A stretch of DNA of 64,000 nucleotides from NCBI GenBank assembly GCA_008973525.1, contig WACJ01000125.1, positions 3,720,001 to 3,784,000 of the forward strand, given 5' to 3'. Position 1 is the stretch's first letter; every line of letters begins with the position of its first letter. The stretch comes from Stenopsyche tienmushanensis (Eukaryota; Arthropoda; Insecta; Trichoptera; Stenopsychidae). Made by a program: the position numbers and the translations under genes. The notes beneath the pieces are model-generated. The model did not search any database. It had not been told where the DNA came from and was given only the letters and a program-made list of their open reading frames with translations. This document shows positions 34,190 through 45,142 of this stretch, piece after piece.

Positions 34190-34250
34190 CGTTCAGTTAT
34201 AACGACGGCGCGCTCGTTGATAACGACGCCGTTATAACATAACGGGAGGA
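34190..34250. repeat. Short palindromic segment, Tigger-like end remnant?
   Basis: CAGTTATAACGACGGCG and CGACGCCGTTATAACATAAC face each other around a short loop. The arms share TTATAAC/GTTATAA and CGGCG/CGCCG. CAGT...TATAACGA words are typical of Tigger/pogo terminal repeats, so this may be the two ends of a deleted copy. No flanking TA pair was seen. Confidence 0.35.
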
Positions 34251-35084
34251 AAAAAGGATTTGCGCGACGTCACATTGTTGCCGAATGAAATCCTAAAATT
34301 TACTTGCTATTAATTTTTAAATCTATTTCATTCAGTTGCTTATATACGTCGTGTATGTATGCTTCGTATGTTCCCGATGTTGGTCTTAAGTTATTATTTT
34401 AAGCTTTAATAAATGTATATAAACCGTGCGTTCCCACGGAAGTACAAACAGCAAGCTTTTGAGCAAGAACCTCATTTTAAGGGGGGGATATCAGTTTAGG
34501 AGACAGATTTTTTAGTGTTTTTCGTGATTTTTTTAAAGACAAACAGGGAAAAAATAAAAACAGTGGAGATAACCAAGCTTTTACATTGTTCCACATGAAG
34601 ATTCGGATTTTCAACTATCAAAATCATAGTCAAAGATCGATCGTTTTTGAAAAGGATTATGTACAATATTCAATATGTTCGCTTATTTGAATTTAATAAA
34701 GGTAATTTAGTATACAATTATCTTTAAATACGGATTCATTGTTGCTATTTCTATTGTTTTCTATGACTTTCAACAAGATTATTGATAAATAAAGATTAAA
34801 ATTATGCGAAAAAATCTTTTACGGAATATGAATTTCGATAATGAGCCAAAACGATGATAAAGATTTAAAAGCCATACTGAAAACTAATCCAAATACATTA
34901 GTTTGTGAACACTTATTTGTGAGTCAAGTGTTCTTATTGTGTCGTTTTTCGTCATTTTGCTTCAATGGAAGAGGCTAAAAATTTGGATAAACGAGTGCTG
35001 CACGAAAATCCCATTTTTAAATGTATACAACAATATGAAAAGATCCGAAGAAAAGACGAATTTCGTCGAATTGACTGTCGAAAC
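34251..35084. other. A+T-rich DNA, nothing recognised
   Basis: A short plus-strand reading near 34960-35090 starts with ATGGAAGAGGC but matches no family. It may be upstream debris of the mariner tail that follows. Confidence 0.4.
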
Positions 35085-35178
35085 TAAAGATAGATCCTTT
35101 TACAAAAAGGCATAGAAATATTACAGAAGCGTTGGAATGAATGTATTATTATTTAATAAGACTATGTTGATGAATAAA
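35085..35178 (+). pseudogene. Mariner transposase C-terminal remnant
   Basis: Allowing one frame change, the segment reads RSFYKKGIEILQKRWNECI, then DYVDE and a stop. This wording and position (a G-I-E-x-L-x-x-R-W-x-x-C-I signature close to the stop) is characteristic of the end of mariner transposases. The rest of the element is missing, and two in-frame stops interrupt the last few residues. No terminal repeats were identified nearby. Confidence 0.5.
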
Positions 35179-36654
35179 GTCGAATTTTGTCGTCTAAAAG
35201 CTGTTGTTTTATTAGTCATCCTACGAACTTATTGAGTGATAAATTATGCCTCAGATACCAACAATCAAACAGCCAATTCTAATCTAACGCCTATCTAAAG
35301 CAATTCAATTTTTCGTTGGTAAAACACAAATTGAAGCTAATACACATTTTTTGATTGAATTAATTAGTTTTTGCCGAAGTTATGGTATTTAAATAACCAC
35401 CAATGAATTCCGAACGCTCATGTGGTACGCACTAACAGTATCACAATTTTTCAATCTAGAAATGTATTTGTATATTTTTCGTCATTTAATTTGCTTTAAT
35501 TCCCTCGTCGAATTAAATAACTTTAAAACATTATTTATAAAATATGTGCTTTTTAAACCGTGTCTCGATGCAAAATCATTATAAAATATGCCCCAAAACT
35601 ATGATTATTTTTCGGTCTTTTGGTTTTTTTTTTTGAGGTGGCTTGCCAATATTTTGACATGGTTTTTCGTGGCGTATGTATGTTTTTAAAAATGTGGCTG
35701 CCAGTCATATCTCTTGTAGATTTAGACCCATGACGATTGAGTTGGGAATTCAACACCTTAACCGAGGGACTACCTACGGGTACAAATTATTGAATTAATG
35801 AATGCAAAATTAATATCAATTTAGAAGTCTAAAAATAATTATATTTGGCCGCTTAAAAATAATTCCCAATATTTAATAATCCTCGAAAAAGTTGCGTCGA
35901 GAGTTCCGTCTGTTTGAATACTGTATATTAAAATCAGATCCTTTTACAAAAAGAAAGGAGAAACTCTTAATGTTTCATACTTGGCATTGTTTAAAAGAGG
36001 CTTCGTATAGCGTTACATCATTAAAACTTTTTAACGATAACGTAATCATTAACAACGTTAACGACTTCTATTTGATAAAATACTTATGAACGCTCGCGGA
36101 TAAGTTTACATCCTTGAAAGTTATTCGGAGCTCTTAAATATAATTTACGACAAGAATTGAACATGGCCGAATAGATTAGTGGAAATACTCTGAAGTATGG
36201 TATATATGGTTCGTATAGATACCGCTAGATGCCACCACGTCTTCGTTACGAGTCGCCGACGGTTCTGGCCCGCTGCACAATCATTAAATTACCTCCCGAC
36301 AATAGGCGAAAGGAGAGGCATTCTACCCGGAATCTTCCCCTCTATTCCTACCAACTCAAATTAACTACAAGACCATCTACTTTTGCTGTTGAACAATATA
36401 AGGGGCAAATATACTCCAGATCTTAATTGAATTTCATACTTGACGTGTGAATAAAGATATTCTCGTTATATCCGATAATCTTCCTTGTTATTGCGATGGA
36501 ATGAACATAAAAGCTAAAATCAATTTGTGCTCGATCTTGATCTTCTTAAAATAATTTAAAATGCGAATTGATATATAAATATAACTAAAATAGCTTAACA
36601 CAGCACCATCAAGTGTTGGTATAGTGCATATATCATGAATTAAGTTGGGAGTCG
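35179..36654. other. A+T-rich DNA, nothing recognised
   Basis: The word AGATCCTTTTACAAAAAG at about 35938 also occurs at 35091 inside the mariner tail, but similarity does not extend. The 36229-36426 plus frame lies in less A+T-rich DNA; its peptide is unknown. Confidence 0.45.
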
Positions 36655-36815
36655 TTAGTTAACCTTGACTGCTGGAAGATGTCCTTCCCGTAGGCAGAAA
36701 GGTGTAAGTTCTTTCCCCATAAATTAAAGACAATATTTCTATCAGAACCTGGCCACATCCGTCCCACCACTCGATATCGCCGCGGTCCGAAAATAAAACA
36801 AACCCGCGTGCGCGC
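36655..36815 (+). mobile_element. LTR fragment, copy D
   Basis: GTCGTTAGTTAACCTTGACT leads into the palindrome at 36667-36695, which has lost several pairs. Downstream, CACTCGATATCGCCGC...AAAACAAACCCGCGTG parallels ATGACTCGATAACAAAACGA...ACCCGCATATG in copy E. D and E therefore represent one variant of the LTR with a shared 3' part. Confidence 0.6.
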
Positions 36816-37310
36816 ATTGCCCACATGGAGAACACGCGAGAGCGGGGAGTGTTCATATTAATCTTTAAATATACAAGTATTTATATGACATTTGCGCATT
36901 GCCATTTGATTATACATCACGCGTTGATCGCAGCGTCCTCTGGACATTAATATTTTTGTTGTTCATAATACCTCATTTTTGTTTGTTCTTTGCAAAGTTA
37001 AACACATAATTTTGTTGTTGGTTTTTTTTTCTCTTAGCGCCGTATTTGCATAATAATAAGCCTTTTATTTTCATTAGGAATGTAGCAGGGGAGATTTTTT
37101 TAAAAATAAAAATATATTATAATGAAATTCTACCCCTATGGAATACAAGTGTAGCTCGTTAGAAGGCTGACAATTATGAGTATAATATAAACAAAGTTGC
37201 ATTTGTGCCTCACACAATAGCGGTAAGGCCCCAAAGGAAAACCACGCAATCAGAGCACCTCACACTTACTTCTGTCTTTAAACAAATGCTCATACCTATA
37301 GGTATATATA
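36816..37310. other. A+T-rich DNA, nothing recognised
   Basis: No repeats or coding signs were found. Confidence 0.5.
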
Positions 37311-37440
37311 TCATCATCATCATAGCGCAGCCACTAACAGTCCACTACAGAACTATGGGCCTCTTCAATATCCATTCATAGGAAAGGGGTTACATCCATT
37401 TCGTCTGTATCATACATTCACCTCCTCATTCGCTCGATAT
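37311..37440 (-). mobile_element. Possible non-LTR retroposon 3' tail
   Basis: ATCATCATCATCATAG (a reversed TGATGA-type tail) is followed by GCAGCCACTAACAGTCCACT, then ACAGAACTATGGGCCTCTTC. In insects, 3' ends of some RTE-type retroposons show this order of words in reverse: a short tandem tail next to a CAGTCCACTGCAGGAC...AGGCCTC block. This is recalled family knowledge. The adjacent region to 38060 may belong to the same element. Confidence 0.42.
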
Positions 37441-38060
37441 TGAAGGTAGCATTACCACCGAGTTTTATTTTGAACGCTCACCCAACGGGTATCCTGAGTG
37501 AACGTATTGACGAACACTTTCGCGAACGTCTCGATAAGGAGTTTGGGGGGTTTGTAAAGACTGAGTAGTTTTCATAGGGAGATGGTGGAAAACTACTCTA
37601 GACGACCTTTTTGACTCTACTGAAAAGGGCTTTCTGGAGTACAAGGAGTCCAGTCCCCCCTTTCCTCGCTAGGGCGTTGCCGGGGTAGGGTGAAGACATA
37701 CGAGACGCTTAAGTGCATCTCGGATTCGCTCCTACACCAACTGAGGGTGTCTCCCCGTCACCGTACAACTTACCCGAGCGAATTCGAAACTGAGTGGTTT
37801 CGCCATTTTTTCAGGTTGCCCCTCTCAGTTCGGCGATTACAAAACGATATAGAAGTCAACGGAAGACAATGTTGTTTTTCGTTGCAAAGTAAAGATCATC
37901 AAATGCATCTCCTCGAGGCCGTCTTCTTGGTGTTCTTCTTGTTCCTGCTCCGTTCCTAGAGCCTCTCTGATCCGAACCGGTGAGGTTCCTCGAGTTCCAT
38001 ACTGCTAAGTAGGGAAGACCATGCAAGAGACAACGAGCGACATGCAAGTTAAGATTCGTA
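37441..38060. other. G+C-richer segment, unassigned
   Basis: Both strands have open frames (37690-37959 plus, 37856-38047 minus). The minus peptide is rich in arginine and glycine. Neither is a recognised domain. If the previous entry is a retroposon tail, this could be upstream sequence of that element; otherwise it is single-copy DNA. Confidence 0.3.
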
Positions 38061-38144
38061 TAAAAAGCAATGAATAGTATATAAACTGGATATCAGCTTG
38101 CTGTTAGAAGAGTATTTAAGTATCTACTCTGTAAAAAGGTACTA

Positions 38145-38465
38145 GTCAAGTGGCCAATAGTTAAAATACATAAAATCGTATAAGTATAATAGTTAGGAGT
38201 AGTCAAATGTGGTTAGGCCGCAAAAGTATTAGTCAAATTGTATTAGCAAGGGGTAGTTATGTCGCATCACAGTATTCGAACTTTGACGTTTAGTGTCTAC
38301 CGGGCACAATCAAATAATATTTAATCGGTCAGACTGGGAGTAACTGGAAACAAATATATAGACATAGCTGAAACGAATAGGTTAAAGTCAGGTATCAAGT
38401 AATATCAAATAGTCAGGTCCATATCAAATAGTTTTATAGTCAAGATTGTATTATGGGAGCAGTCG
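38145..38465 (+). repeat. Cluster of TAGTCAA-like words
   Basis: Irregularly spaced short words recur: CTAGTCAAGTGG, GTAGTCAAATGTGG, TTAGTCAAATTG, GGTCAGACTGG, AAGTCAGGT, ATAGTCAGGT, ATAGTCAAGA and CAGTCGAAAA. The spacing is not constant, so this is not a simple tandem repeat. It could be a decayed array or a cluster of binding sites. Confidence 0.4.
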
Positions 38466-38547
38466 AAAAAGCATTTTGCTCCCAGTGTTCCCGTGTTTAT
38501 GTAATAGTAGGAGGCGGATGTGTGCGAGTATTTGTTAATTCACTTAC

Positions 38548-38690
38548 CTTGGAAGCTTGGATTATTATGATCTTACTTGCGTTATTATCCTTGTTGTAGT
38601 TCCTCTCAAGTGACGCGGTGAAGATGTTCCATTTTTTGTGCAGATGTCGTAAAAACAATGTTTTTCGGCGTCACTCGCGAGTTTTATATA
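38548..38690 (-). promoter_or_regulatory. Possible minus-strand promoter and first exon
   Basis: On the minus strand, TATATAAA (forward 38683-38690) is followed about 110 bp downstream by a consensus splice donor CCAAG-GTAAGTG (donor GT at forward 38547-38546). Between them is CpG-bearing sequence with an eight-codon ATG frame (forward 38607-38633) that could only be an upstream frame. The combination is orderly, and the locus is the G+C-richest neighbourhood in this part of the window. No initiator of the usual TCAGT kind is evident and no downstream exon was identified. Confidence 0.3.
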
Positions 38691-38771
38691 CAAGTGTAAT
38701 CGGCGTTTCGTCAGAGCGTACGAATGAACTTGCGCGGGGGAGAGTGCGGGGGGGGGGTCCCCGGCGTTGAG

Positions 38772-38878
38772 GGTGCCGACAAGTCACAGAAAGAACTCAA
38801 CGTATCACAGAAACGAATTATTTTCGCAAAGCGTATCGAGCGCCGAGTCGTTTTACCTCCGACTATCGGGAGAAGACT
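38772..38878 (+). repeat. 107-bp exact duplication, copy 1
   Basis: It starts GGTGCCGACAAGTCACAGAA and ends CTATCGGGAGAAGACT, and is identical to 39170-39276, 398 bp away. Upstream, CCCCGGCGTTGA / CCCCGGCGGTGA extends the likeness. It has no coding sense that I recognise. Confidence 0.95.
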
Positions 38879-39169
38879 GAATGTTAAACTTTGACAATTA
38901 TTGAAAGGTTTTTAAGTCCTTAATTTTATTACAGTTAAGCGTCGATTGGGAACGGCCCACTGGAGGTAGAGAAAAGAACGGCACAAAAAATGCATTTCTT
39001 TGAATTTCGATGTTTGCCATAAGCCGCATGTTTAGGCGATAACGAAGGATGAGATGTAATAAAATTTAGCATTATATTATAATGTTTCGCGTGTAATTTT
39101 CGTTAGGACAAGATGAAACGGTCTTACTGATGAAGGGGGCCCTGTCGGAGGGCGCAGCCCCGGCGGTGA
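38879..39169. other. Spacer between the exact duplicates
   Basis: A+T-rich DNA with no repeat partner. The G+C-rich block just before the second duplicate (39133-39169, GGGGGCCCTGTCGGAGGGCG...) resembles blocks at 38738-38770 and 45285-45325. Confidence 0.5.
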
Positions 39170-39276
39170 GGTGCCGACAAGTCACAGAAAGAACTCAACG
39201 TATCACAGAAACGAATTATTTTCGCAAAGCGTATCGAGCGCCGAGTCGTTTTACCTCCGACTATCGGGAGAAGACT
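39170..39276 (+). repeat. 107-bp exact duplication, copy 2
   Basis: Identical to 38772-38878. The sequence after it (CATAGGTATATATATACCTA, a palindrome) differs from that after copy 1. Confidence 0.95.
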
Positions 39277-40677
39277 CATAGGTATATATATACCTATCTG
39301 AATATGTTGAGGAGATTTTCTCAAAATTTGATACCCTTATGGCAGAATTCCAAGACTGAAATTTACCGTTCTTAATATGGAGCATGGGAAAAAGGCGTCA
39401 AATTTAGCCAAGTCTTATGGCGCCATTTTCTATTTTTGCATAATAAATTGATGTATGAAACCAAATATGTGATGGATTTATATCAACTCTTGATTCACAT
39501 AAATAAAATATATTATATATATATTTCATAAAATTAATTTAATTCGCGCTTGTGAAAAATGAACTTGCATCAAGATTTTCATTAGGGGTGGGTACTTTGG
39601 CATACATATATAATACTTTATTGAGTTAAGGGATGCTTTTGTTCAAAGATTAATATTCAAATTATCGTGAAATTTTAAGCACCCTCTCAGGTCACGATAA
39701 TAAAGAATCAAAGCACGGATTTAAATGCATAAATGATCTTAAAATTTATTGTATACCAAGGATTGTTTTACAACGCTAAGCACCTACGTTCAAAATAGAC
39801 AAAATAATCGAAAATTCCTCCAAAAAAGTACATTATTTTGGTATTCGATTCCCAGATTTAATTACAATATCCATATTTATTCCATAAAGAAATATAAACG
39901 GACAAAACTATGCTGATTTAAAATGTTAACGCTTGATTTGGTGCAAAGGTTAATATTGAATAATCTCATTTATACACTGTCAAATACGATTTTTACGCTA
40001 TCATTTCACGTTTTAATAATAAAAGGATAGTGATTTATTTTAAAAAAATATTAATAATTTAACAAATATTAATAAAACTGTGAGAATTTCGTATCAACAA
40101 AAATAAGCAAAGCGAATGTGTCTATTTCCCCTGAGGTATTAAATCCGCTCAACTGTATTTTTCCCCAAAAATATAGAGATCGCATCGCAAATAGATATTT
40201 TGATTTGGTCTACCCTAAAACGACTTTTTTTTATTAAGGGGGTATTTCATTATGGTGTGTGGAATTAAATCCAAATGGGATCGATTCTCCAACATTTTAC
40301 AACACGGTATTTGCTTGTATAATATCGCCCATTTTTCAAATGAGATCTTCATGAATATTTCGTCTCACAAATATTCTATAAAATTCAACTCCAAACTTAT
40401 GAAATTGAAGCAGCCAGACTACTGTTATTAAATTAAAACTTAAGGATGTATCCATGCTTAAAACTTGCCAACTTTACTAGTTAAGTATTACGTATGCAAG
40501 TAAAACTTCGATGTCAAAATTAGCTCATTAAACAAAAACTGGAATCAATTTGCTGACATTTGATAACTGCCATCATTCGCTACAACGATCTAGAATTTGT
40601 TGATGATATTTTTATTTTTAAAAAAATCTATGAAATAAGATTTTCGAATGAATAAGACATTTTAAATTTATAAACTG
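39277..40677. other. A+T-rich DNA, nothing recognised
   Basis: Very A+T-rich with a short TA run near 39515. No elements or coding signs were seen. Confidence 0.5.
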
Positions 40678-41511
40678 TAAATATATTGCATGTGGACCGA
40701 CAATTTTTTTTTTTTTTTTTGGTGGCTAGAGGTAACTTTTGCTACGTTTCACACATAGACCCCATGACCCTAAATATCAGGGTTGTCGAAATATATATAT
40801 TTTTTAAATATTTTGAGAAAAGACTCAAAATTTACGTTTAAACTATCATAACTTTTTTATCTGTAGTCGTAATAGCACAAAATAACTGTTTTTTGTATTT
40901 TGAAATGTATTTTTAATATAAATAAATCATTATTTTTAACAATAGTTCCAAATACAATTTATTTCTGAGCTTACAAAATCACATAAAATGTGCAATCGAA
41001 TGAACCATATATGCTTCTAAATTATTTAATCAAAAAACTGACTACTATTTTGAACTTAGTATAGTTTTAAAAATATCTCTAGTTTATATCCTATCCAACG
41101 ATATGCTACATGTCAATCAAATCATTCAATTAGTCGTTAAACTTGAAGAGCTATCAGTTTTCTAGGGTCAGGGTTATGAATATACTTTTTTATGTTTAAG
41201 TTGTTTTTATTAAATTTATTAACAAAATTTGCTCAAATTCGCCACCTCTACTTCGTATGCACATACTACACATTTTTAAATTTCAGCTGTAGTTGTCTGA
41301 AGTAAAATTTCCCCTTTAATTTTTGCAAAGGCGACGATTATTCTTTCAATTAGGATTTTTTTTCAGGGTATCCTGTCATGTAAATTTATTTTTTTGTACG
41401 TCCCCAGACAAAAAAAATCCATTGGTGTCAGGTCTGATTACCGTGCGAGCCACAGAATAGGGTATGTTTGTAGGTAAAGAAATCCAGTGGTGTCAGGTCT
41501 GGTGACCTGTC
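40678..41511 (-). mobile_element. Mariner-type MITE, family M copy 4 (reversed, truncated)
   Basis: The left end has GCATGTGGACCGACAA, an unusually long T-run, and TTTTGCTACGTTTCACACAT. Shared interior words follow (CATAACTTTTTTATCTGTAG, GATATGCTACATGTCAATCA, TTAAACTTGAAGAGC). At 41400-41511 there are two minus-strand units of the 65-bp minisatellite. No right terminal repeat is found after 41511, so that end is lost. Confidence 0.8.
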
Positions 41512-42312
41512 AAAAAAATTTAAGAGGCGAAATAAATGGAATGTTATCAATTGATGAGCTCAAATGAAAAACTAGGTCTTTCTCTGCCATATGACCGCGT
41601 AATAAAGAAATCATAACAGGAAAACGCGTTTGTTGAGGGCCAAATGGATCCAAGATCCAATACACACATACAACATAATATTTTGTACATTTTATATGAA
41701 AAATCGATATTTTTGCGGCCTACTAAAGATAAGCTTTTTTTTATTTTAGCCCATGTTAGCCTTTTAGTTTGACCCCTCTGCAGTAAGATTCAAAGAGAAA
41801 AATGTTCAAGGAAGCGTTTTTATTATATGGCTCGAAAATGACACGAGCAGAGTTTTCAATTGCATCAAGAATTCGCCCATCGTGGTAATGAAGAAGTAAT
41901 TGTTCCACGAGAGGGCTCAGACGTGAAGGCGTACCAAGGAGCTGATCCAAGAATTAGTCTGTGTGAAGATAGTCGTGGTTAATACGAATAAATGAGCGAA
42001 AACACGAGAAGGGAGTTGCTGCGGGCCTAATGGCACTATTAAACATGAAGTGATACAAACTCAGTCAACTTTTCAGGGTGGCGTGGGTTGCACCACCCCT
42101 ACCAGGATCTTGAGCCGTGAATAATGAATCAATTCAGAGGGCATCGTTATGACGCCATTATTAGTGAGCGTTTGAATCAATGCCACACATATATTTGTAA
42201 TGGGACTCTCAATGGAATTGAGGCATGCGGAATTAAATCAAATAACACTGTAACTTCATTTAATTTGTTGTTTGAAATTAGTATCAATAAAAAATGCGCC
42301 TATTAAATACAC
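41512..42312. other. Unassigned DNA
   Basis: A minus-strand frame at 41756-41950 gives a 64-residue peptide of ordinary composition with no recognisable domain or splice context. It is more balanced in base content than the surroundings and might be a fossil exon or chance. Confidence 0.35.
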
Positions 42313-42441
42313 AGGCATTGTGTTCATAGACATCGAAAAAGCATTTGTTCAAGTTCGACATACTGTTCTTATTAATTGGAGCTCGTAAACATTTATTTAT
42401 AAATTTATTGAATCACTGTTAAGCGAATTTTCTGCCTGCAT
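42313..42441 (+). pseudogene. LINE reverse transcriptase fragment around the first catalytic motif
   Basis: The plus strand reads IVFIDIEKAFVQVRH at 42316-42360, then a stop, then FIYKFIESLLSE. FIDIEKAFDQVRH is the standard form of the first catalytic motif of non-LTR reverse transcriptases; here the aspartate of FID is kept and the D of AFD is V. Only about 40 residues are visible. Neighbouring DNA is not collinear with an RT domain, so the copy is a short relic. Confidence 0.75.
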
Positions 42442-43119
42442 TGCTTATATGAATGAAATATTTTAATAATGCTTGAATTTTTAATATTATTTTAGGCTCT
42501 CTGTTTTTTGCGAGGAAACATTGATATGCCAATATAGAAGCAACGGTTGGAGGAAAAAGAGGATAGTCGTCAATCTGAAATGGTGGATGCGGAACAAACC
42601 GCTGTCCCACTATTTACGACAGTGCTTGACAAAACAAATTCAATTCAGCTGCATTAAATTCATCGGAGAGACTGGCGGATAGAAGGCTTTGTGTCGAAGG
42701 CACACACTGAGGCCATTACGTGCGAAGCCTCCCAACGGGATCAGACGGGAACGAAAAACAACCCGGATCAAATTTTTATTATTCTGCTCCACGAATGAAT
42801 ATTTTAGGGAGCTTAATTGCTGAAATGCCAAAGTGTGCACTGATCATCACGTGACTTCCGTATTGGCTCAGAGGGAGGAAGGCAGTCAATTTATGGAAAT
42901 TAAATGATAACACACCCACGCGAAAATAAGTAAATAATGGCTATGAAAATTATCTGTTTATCGTCTGCCATCTGTTATTTGTGTTTCCGTGGGAACACTC
43001 AAAAAACAACGTTTAGACTGAATGCTTGACAATATAAAGTTTATCATATTAAATAATATCTATATTATAATAAAAGCTTCAATTTTTAGCACTGTGTGCT
43101 TGTAATATAAGCCTACAAA
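42442..43119. other. Mostly single-copy DNA
   Basis: Minus-strand frames at 42419-42610 and 42640-42840 are open but unrecognised. GTTTCCGTGGGAACAC near 42990 is one of several CCCACGGA words discussed under findings. Confidence 0.4.
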
Positions 43120-43300
43120 AAGTTCCATGAATAGCCTTGGTTGTGGGAAGACGTCCTTTCCGCAGCCAATTGTCGCTCTCTCATCATCAATTAAGATGAG
43201 AGTATTTATATTCGGTACCCGTCTATCTCAATCCTACCCCTCGGCTCATATCATGACTCGATAACAAAACGAACCCGCATATGAAACCGAGGTAGCTAAT
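43120..43300 (+). mobile_element. LTR fragment, copy E
   Basis: AATAGCCTTGGTTGTGGGAA begins the recognised part. The palindrome lies at 43139-43167 and is fully paired if G-T wobbles are allowed. The downstream part (GACTCGATAACAAAACGAAC) matches copy D. The family M copy 5 begins shortly after. Confidence 0.68.
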
Positions 43301-43319
43301 TTAAACAAATTTTGTTAAT

Positions 43320-43679
43320 AAATTTAATAAAAACATCTTAAGCATAAAAAGTATTTTCTTAAACCTGACTCTGGCAAATTCGTACCTCTTCAAGTTTAAC
43401 GACTTATTGAATAATTTTTATAGCATGCAGCATATCGTTGAAAATGGTATAATCTAGAAAACGTTTTAAAGTTAAACTATGTTCTTCCTAAGCATTTCCA
43501 TAACCAACAAGGCAGAAACATCCCTTAAAGGTGAAATTTTGGGTATTTTTTCAAAATGTTGAAAAAAAAACTTTTTTGACAACCTTGATACTTAGAACAT
43601 AGGGGCTATGTGTAAAATATAGCAAAAGTCCCCTCCTGAGCCCCAAAAAAAAATGTGGTTCCGTGTGCAAAACACCCTA
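43320..43679 (+). mobile_element. Mariner-type MITE, family M copy 5 (right half only)
   Basis: It starts in the shared spacer (CCTCTTCAAGTTTAACGAC, GCAGCATATCGTTGAAAAT) and runs to a good right terminal repeat ending GTGTGCAAAACACCCT. The left half and the minisatellite are missing. The 43480-43530 stretch looks like a small deletion or rearrangement. Confidence 0.75.
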
Positions 43680-45081
43680 ACATTGACATTCAATAAAATC
43701 TCCCCCAGCCCGTAGAATGCACTCTTTTCTGCAAAATAATTAAACCTACAACTATAAAAGATCATTTGTTAGGAGCCAATCATTGCAAACACAGCTTGAA
43801 TTTGAATAACGTTCCTTCATAAAAAAAGGATTGATTTGTGTATGTGATCATCTTCTTTAGACAGTTTGTCGATCTTATCTCCCCGTTTTGAATGATGCAT
43901 AATTTAAACTCGAAGCACAAAGAACTCTTGTTTTTGTCAATATGAAAACAACATCAAAACTTCCTCTTTCATTGCCAATACCGTCTAAATTCAATCCAAT
44001 TACATTAGAAGTCATATCATAAAAGGCATATAAGAGCATTGTACTTTCATTCGATTAACCCCACGGTCGCGTATACATTTATGTGCGCGTATAATAATAG
44101 ATACATGGGATGTGCGTACGTAAGTCGCCTGTGGTAAAACTCTCGAGCATTGATGGGGCGAATCGAAACCATTACTATAAAGAAAGAAGGAGTCTGAAAA
44201 GTGGTCCCCGGCGGTCGGCATACAAATTCTTCATTATCGCTCATTGTGCTCGCTGCTCTGCCTTATGACTGCCTCAGCCTCCGAGACGAACGCCAGCTTT
44301 TCTGAGGAATTGTATCAAAAATTCAGGCTGCTTATTATACCGACACTACATATCCAAATAAACGTATATTTTAAGGACTCCGCAGAATTTCCTCCCTGCG
44401 AGGACGAATGAATTTTAATATATAAACAAGCCAGCCGCGTATATAAGTCTTAAGTGGCTGGGAATTTGCATCAATCGTGACGCAATTCTCTGAGGCTACA
44501 CATTTTTTTTAAAAGTTGATTTGATTCGAACATCAAGAAAGATATGGAAAAACATGTGTTTTGAACGTTCGCACGGACGCACATACAACAAACTATATAA
44601 AAAGCGCATATTCATTCGATATAATTGAGATTATTCAATTAAAATGTAATATTTCATATCAACACATTCTGGTTCACTTGCTTGATAAGTCTGTGTTTTT
44701 AAAAGTCAGTTCATGCAAAAACGAGCATTTTTCAGTTTAATAAACAATATTTGAATATTGTAATAAATTTGTTACATCCGCCGAAAGTCTAGTTGAACTA
44801 AAACCTGAAGTTAGTCTGGCGGGTCGATTTTTTTCTGGTTTATCCGCCGCCCCTTCTATTTTGGCCCACGAAACTAAACTCCGCCTCATATAAACGCCTT
44901 TTTCTTGTGATTGTCACCGAGTATCGTGAAACAGATGCTAATACTAGTTCCAGAAACTTAAATTAAGCAATAGAAGCCTAAGAGGATGAACTTTGATGAA
45001 ATTTAGCCGGGATGTGTTACTATATCCTTCTTCAGGACCGTAACTAGGGCGTGGCAAAATAGGCGCCTGCCACGGGCGCAA
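43680..45081. other. Mostly single-copy DNA
   Basis: The 44000-44460 part is less A+T-rich with overlapping minus-strand frames (44012-44221 and 44047-44244) in two phases; neither is recognised. No repeats were identified apart from a CGTTCGCACGGACGCACA word near 44567. Confidence 0.4.
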
Positions 45082-45114
45082 CTGGACTTGGGGCGCAAAA
45101 TGCAGAATACAGAC
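45082..45114 (+). repeat. Short dispersed repeat, partner at 16.9 kb
   Basis: CTGGACTTGGGGCGCAAAAT followed by GCAGAATACAGAC, differing from 16914-16950 by one base. Just upstream, GGCGCCTGCCACGGGCGCAA looks like the edge of a G+C-rich element end. Confidence 0.6.
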
Positions 45115-45142
45115 ATGATTATTATTTACTTTACTTGATTAA

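Noticed and set aside
35934..35956. Second mariner tail, because AGATCCTTTTACAAAAAG recurs from 35091
   Set aside because: Translation after the shared word does not give the R-W-x-x-C-I signature, so only an 18-base match remains.
38541..38548. U1 snRNA-like ACTTACCT word
   Set aside because: Only the eight-base 5' motif is present. It is better explained as the reverse complement of a splice donor.
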